A stretch of DNA of 64,000 nt from Paracoccaceae bacterium (GTDB taxonomy: Bacteria > Pseudomonadota > Alphaproteobacteria > Rhodobacterales > Rhodobacteraceae), in the NCBI GenBank assembly GCA_014872875.1, contig WKFI01000014.1, forward strand, positions 434,001-498,000, read 5' to 3'. The position numbers were made by a program, and so were the translations under genes. The notes beneath the pieces are model-generated. The model was not told where the DNA came from and made no database searches. It saw only the letters and a program-made list of their open reading frames with translations. Below, in pieces: positions 61,957 through 64,000 of this stretch (position 1 is its first letter; each line of letters opens with the position of its first letter).

Positions 61957-63387
61957 ATGACACAAGACACTCTTTGGCAGCTGGACGCCGCCGACATTTC
62001 TGCCCGAACCACGTCAGGGGATCTGACAGCAGAGCAGACCGTTTCGGCCGCCGTCGAACGGATGAACGCGGTCAATCCAGACCTGAACGCGGTGGTCGAG
62101 GATTTGAGTGACGAGGCTCTGACCCGTGCCTGCGCCCTGGACCAGGTCCGTGCCAAGGGGGCCCCTTGCGGCCCGCTGCATGGCGTTCCCGTGACCATCA
62201 AGATCAACGTGGACCAGAAGGGCCATGCCACATCGAACGGGGTGGTTGCGCTCAAGGATCTGATCGCACCGGACGACGCACCGGTTGTTCGAAACCTGCA
62301 AAACGCAGGCGCCGTTGTTATCGGACGCACCAACACGCCCGAGTTTTCTTTCCGCGCCGACACCGACAACCCCTTGTTTGGTCGCACTCACAACCCCTGG
62401 GGGCGCCATATCTCACCCGGTGGATCCTCGGGTGGAGCCGGGTCGGCGGTCATGGCCGGGATCGGTGCGCTGGCCCATGGCAATGACATCGGCGGCTCGC
62501 TACGTTTTCCAGCCGCCGCCAATGGCGCGGTTACCGTCAAACCCGGCTTGGGCCGCGTCCCCGCCTGGAACCCCAGCCAAAGCGCCGAACGCGGACTGCT
62601 GGCTCAATCCATGTCGGTACAGGGGCTGATCACACGATCTGCCCGGGACCTGCACCACGCGATGCCCACGATGATTGCCCCGGACGCACGCGACCCGTTC
62701 CACGCGCCCCTGCCTTGGCTGGGCCCAAAGCTGGGCGGTCCGCTCAAGGTCGCCTTCACAAAAAACACCTTCGAATACGACCTGCACCCCGAAGTCGACG
62801 CCGCACTTGAAACAGCCCGCGACGCTCTGACTGATGCAGGCTATGTGGTGGAAGAGGTCGAACCGCCCAACGTGTTCGAAGCCGGTCGCATCGGATACCG
62901 CGCCCTGATGGGCGAAATCTGGTCGATGATGAAGGCGGATGTGGACGCGCATGGGTCAAGCACCATCAGCGACATCTTCTCTGTCTATTTCCAGGAATTC
63001 CCGCCGATCCTTGGCGACGACCTGCTGCGCGCAATGGCACTGCGCAGCCACTATACCCGTGAATGGTCGCTATTCCTTCAGGACTACCCCCTGGTCCTGA
63101 CTCCGTTCCTGCCGCGACCCTTCTTCAAACCCGATCGCGACACGGAAGGCGCCGAAGGCGTGCACGAAGTGTTGGGCTGCGCGGTCTATTCCTATGCAAT
63201 GAACTTCATGGGCCTGCCCGCCGCCAGCGTCCCGGCCCGCCTGGCACAGCTGCCTCAAGGTCCGCAGCCCATCAATGTCCAGATCGTATCGCAACGCTGG
63301 CGCGAGGATCTGGCTGTCGATGCCTGCATTGCCATCGAAGACCGTATTGGCCGCATGAGCGGACCTTTGTGGGACCTGATGGAGTAA
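61957..63387 (+). CDS. Amidase (amidase-signature family)
   Basis: The 476-residue hydrolase has the Ser-cisSer-Lys triad: Lys82 in VPVTIKINVDQK, cis-Ser157 in SPGGSSGGAGSA and nucleophile Ser181 in NDIGGSLRFPA. GGGGAGG precedes the ATG at 61957. It acts in the cytoplasm (no signal peptide); the substrate is unknown, with indoleacetamide, aryl amides or small amide nitrogen sources all possible. It follows prpE by 125 bp on the same strand, without a clear terminator between. Confidence 0.93.
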   Translation: MTQDTLWQLDAADISARTTSGDLTAEQTVSAAVERMNAVNPDLNAVVEDLSDEALTRACALDQVRAKGAPCGPLHGVPVTIKINVDQKGHATSNGVVALKDLIAPDDAPVVRNLQNAGAVVIGRTNTPEFSFRADTDNPLFGRTHNPWGRHISPGGSSGGAGSAVMAGIGALAHGNDIGGSLRFPAAANGAVTVKPGLGRVPAWNPSQSAERGLLAQSMSVQGLITRSARDLHHAMPTMIAPDARDPFHAPLPWLGPKLGGPLKVAFTKNTFEYDLHPEVDAALETARDALTDAGYVVEEVEPPNVFEAGRIGYRALMGEIWSMMKADVDAHGSSTISDIFSVYFQEFPPILGDDLLRAMALRSHYTREWSLFLQDYPLVLTPFLPRPFFKPDRDTEGAEGVHEVLGCAVYSYAMNFMGLPAASVPARLAQLPQGPQPINVQIVSQRWREDLAVDACIAIEDRIGRMSGPLWDLME

Positions 63388-63681
63388 GTGACGCGTCCAA
63401 TGAATACGGATGCGGAGTAATTTCCGCACCCGCAACCGCATAACATGCGAACTGATTACACACCCTTTCCGAGCCGCCCAGCACCGGAATGCGGTGTCAT
63501 CTCCAGCAGGCTAGGCGGTGTTACGGACAGGCGTCTGTGATTTGTTTCACACCTGATTCCGGCAAAGTGACCTCGCCATCCCGGCTTCACAATGGCAACA
63601 AGCACCTTGACGACACCGGGCTTTGCTGGTCCAAGGCGCGCAATCCGCGCCCCAAACCAACCGCCAGGAAAGCCCGATCAC
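63388..63681. other. Gap before rpiB; nothing recognised
   Basis: No open frame with a ribosome-binding site and no distinct dyad with a T-run is seen. TTTGTTTCACACC at about 63541-63554 is the only conspicuous motif. The rpiB promoter is presumed here. Confidence 0.35.
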
Positions 63682-64000
63682 ATGTCCGATTCCAAACGTA
63701 TCGTCCTGTCCAGTGACCACGCCGCAATCGATCTGCGCCAAACCATCGCGAGACATATTGCCGACAAGGGCTGGGAAGTCGTGGACTTGGGCCCCACCAC
63801 GCCGGAAAGCACCCATTACCCGCTGCACGGTCAGGCCGCGGCCGAACGCGTGGCCTCGGGCGACTGCCAATTGGGCATCATCCTGTGCGGGACCGGTCAA
63901 GGCATCATGATGGCTGCCAACAAGGTCAAGGGTATCCGGTGCGGCGTTTGCTCGGACACGTTCTCTGCCGCAATGATCCGCCAGCACAACAACGCCAACA
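63682..64000 (+). CDS. rpiB: Ribose 5-phosphate isomerase B, 3' end cut by window edge
   Basis: RpiB interconverts ribose 5-phosphate and ribulose 5-phosphate. The visible 106 residues start MSDSKRIVLSSDHAAIDLRQ, with the substrate-binding SSDHAA, catalytic Cys in LCGTGQGIMMAANK and GIRCGVCSDTFSAAMIRQHN. The family usually has about 145-150 residues, so the last third lies outside. It may serve the pentose phosphates made by DeoB nearby. Confidence 0.94.
   Translation, partial: MSDSKRIVLSSDHAAIDLRQTIARHIADKGWEVVDLGPTTPESTHYPLHGQAAAERVASGDCQLGIILCGTGQGIMMAANKVKGIRCGVCSDTFSAAMIRQHNNAN

Noticed and set aside
1-64000. CRISPR array, prophage or intact transposon
   Set aside because: No regularly spaced repeats, no phage structural or integrase genes and no transposase were seen; the accessory traits are limited to short stretches.

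Overview
The window reads as a contiguous piece of a GC-rich alphaproteobacterial chromosome, most likely a marine Rhodobacteraceae (Roseobacter-group) bacterium. Pointers are a fused MrpAB antiporter subunit, a PrpE propionyl-CoA synthetase, acyl-CoA synthetase and dehydrogenase genes of the families that include DmdB and DmdC, short conserved proteins of a type I associate with Rhodobacterales, and degenerate intergenic repeats around the core GGTATTTT or GGAGTTTTT. I found no rRNA, tRNA, CRISPR array or intact insertion sequence.

Layout. 0-6.3 kb holds housekeeping genes: efp (cut by the left edge), a small conserved protein, a membrane protein divergent from cobQ, then a leftward run of pcm-like, tolC-like and a PopZ-like acidic protein. 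6.3-13.8 kb is the most accessory-looking part. It has about 1 kb without a convincing gene but with several inverted repeats, a 58-residue membrane protein, an AT-richer secreted orphan protein, lepA, an open frame broken by one in-frame stop, a Hint-domain protein and a small exported protein. 13.8-15.2 kb carries an overlapping esterase/rhodanese pair. 15.4-21.4 kb is a complete Mrp Na+/H+ antiporter operon (AB fused, C, D, E, F, G) with its own terminator. 21.5-24.7 kb is a selenium module: an oxidoreductase-SelD fusion facing mnmH (selU).

24.8-34.2 kb contains a MarR regulator, an M19-family protein that seems to lack part of its metal site, an SRAP protein, a DUF1992 protein, a periplasmic 5'-nucleotidase, a four-gene overlapping chain (DUF952, DUF1330, pyrD, arsC-like), and a leftward chain of two PaaI-type thioesterases and a MATE exporter. 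34.3-43.9 kb is a fatty-acid or acyl-CoA degradation cluster: two MerR-type regulators around a small lipoprotein, two acyl-CoA dehydrogenases, a 70-residue protein, a glutathione transferase, thiolase, a cupin and a FadJ/FadB-type multifunctional protein, ending in a clear terminator. 43.9-51 kb has a degenerate Hint protein, a sulfotransferase, a DMT transporter, a DmdB-like acyl-CoA synthetase, a membrane protein resembling a dead M48 peptidase, and a SPOR protein. 51.2-55.8 kb is a compact leftward nucleoside-salvage operon (cdd, deoA, deoB, add, upp). 56.1-64 kb holds a cupin protein divergent from maeB, prpE behind a promoter rich in TTTGCAAA-type motifs, an amidase, and rpiB (cut by the right edge).

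How the parts fit. The synthetase, dehydrogenases, hydratase/dehydrogenase and thiolase can carry acyl chains through beta-oxidation. PrpE and MaeB handle the propionyl and C4 ends, and the thioesterases can release acyl-CoA. The salvage operon degrades (deoxy)nucleosides to bases and pentose phosphates, and rpiB belongs to the same pentose-phosphate economy. The points most worth a second look are the structured non-coding region at 6.5-7.05 kb, the stop-interrupted gene at 10.7-11.9 kb, three proteins that keep their fold but appear to have lost catalytic residues (Hint, M19, M48-like), and two recurring promoter motifs linked to the acyl-CoA genes.
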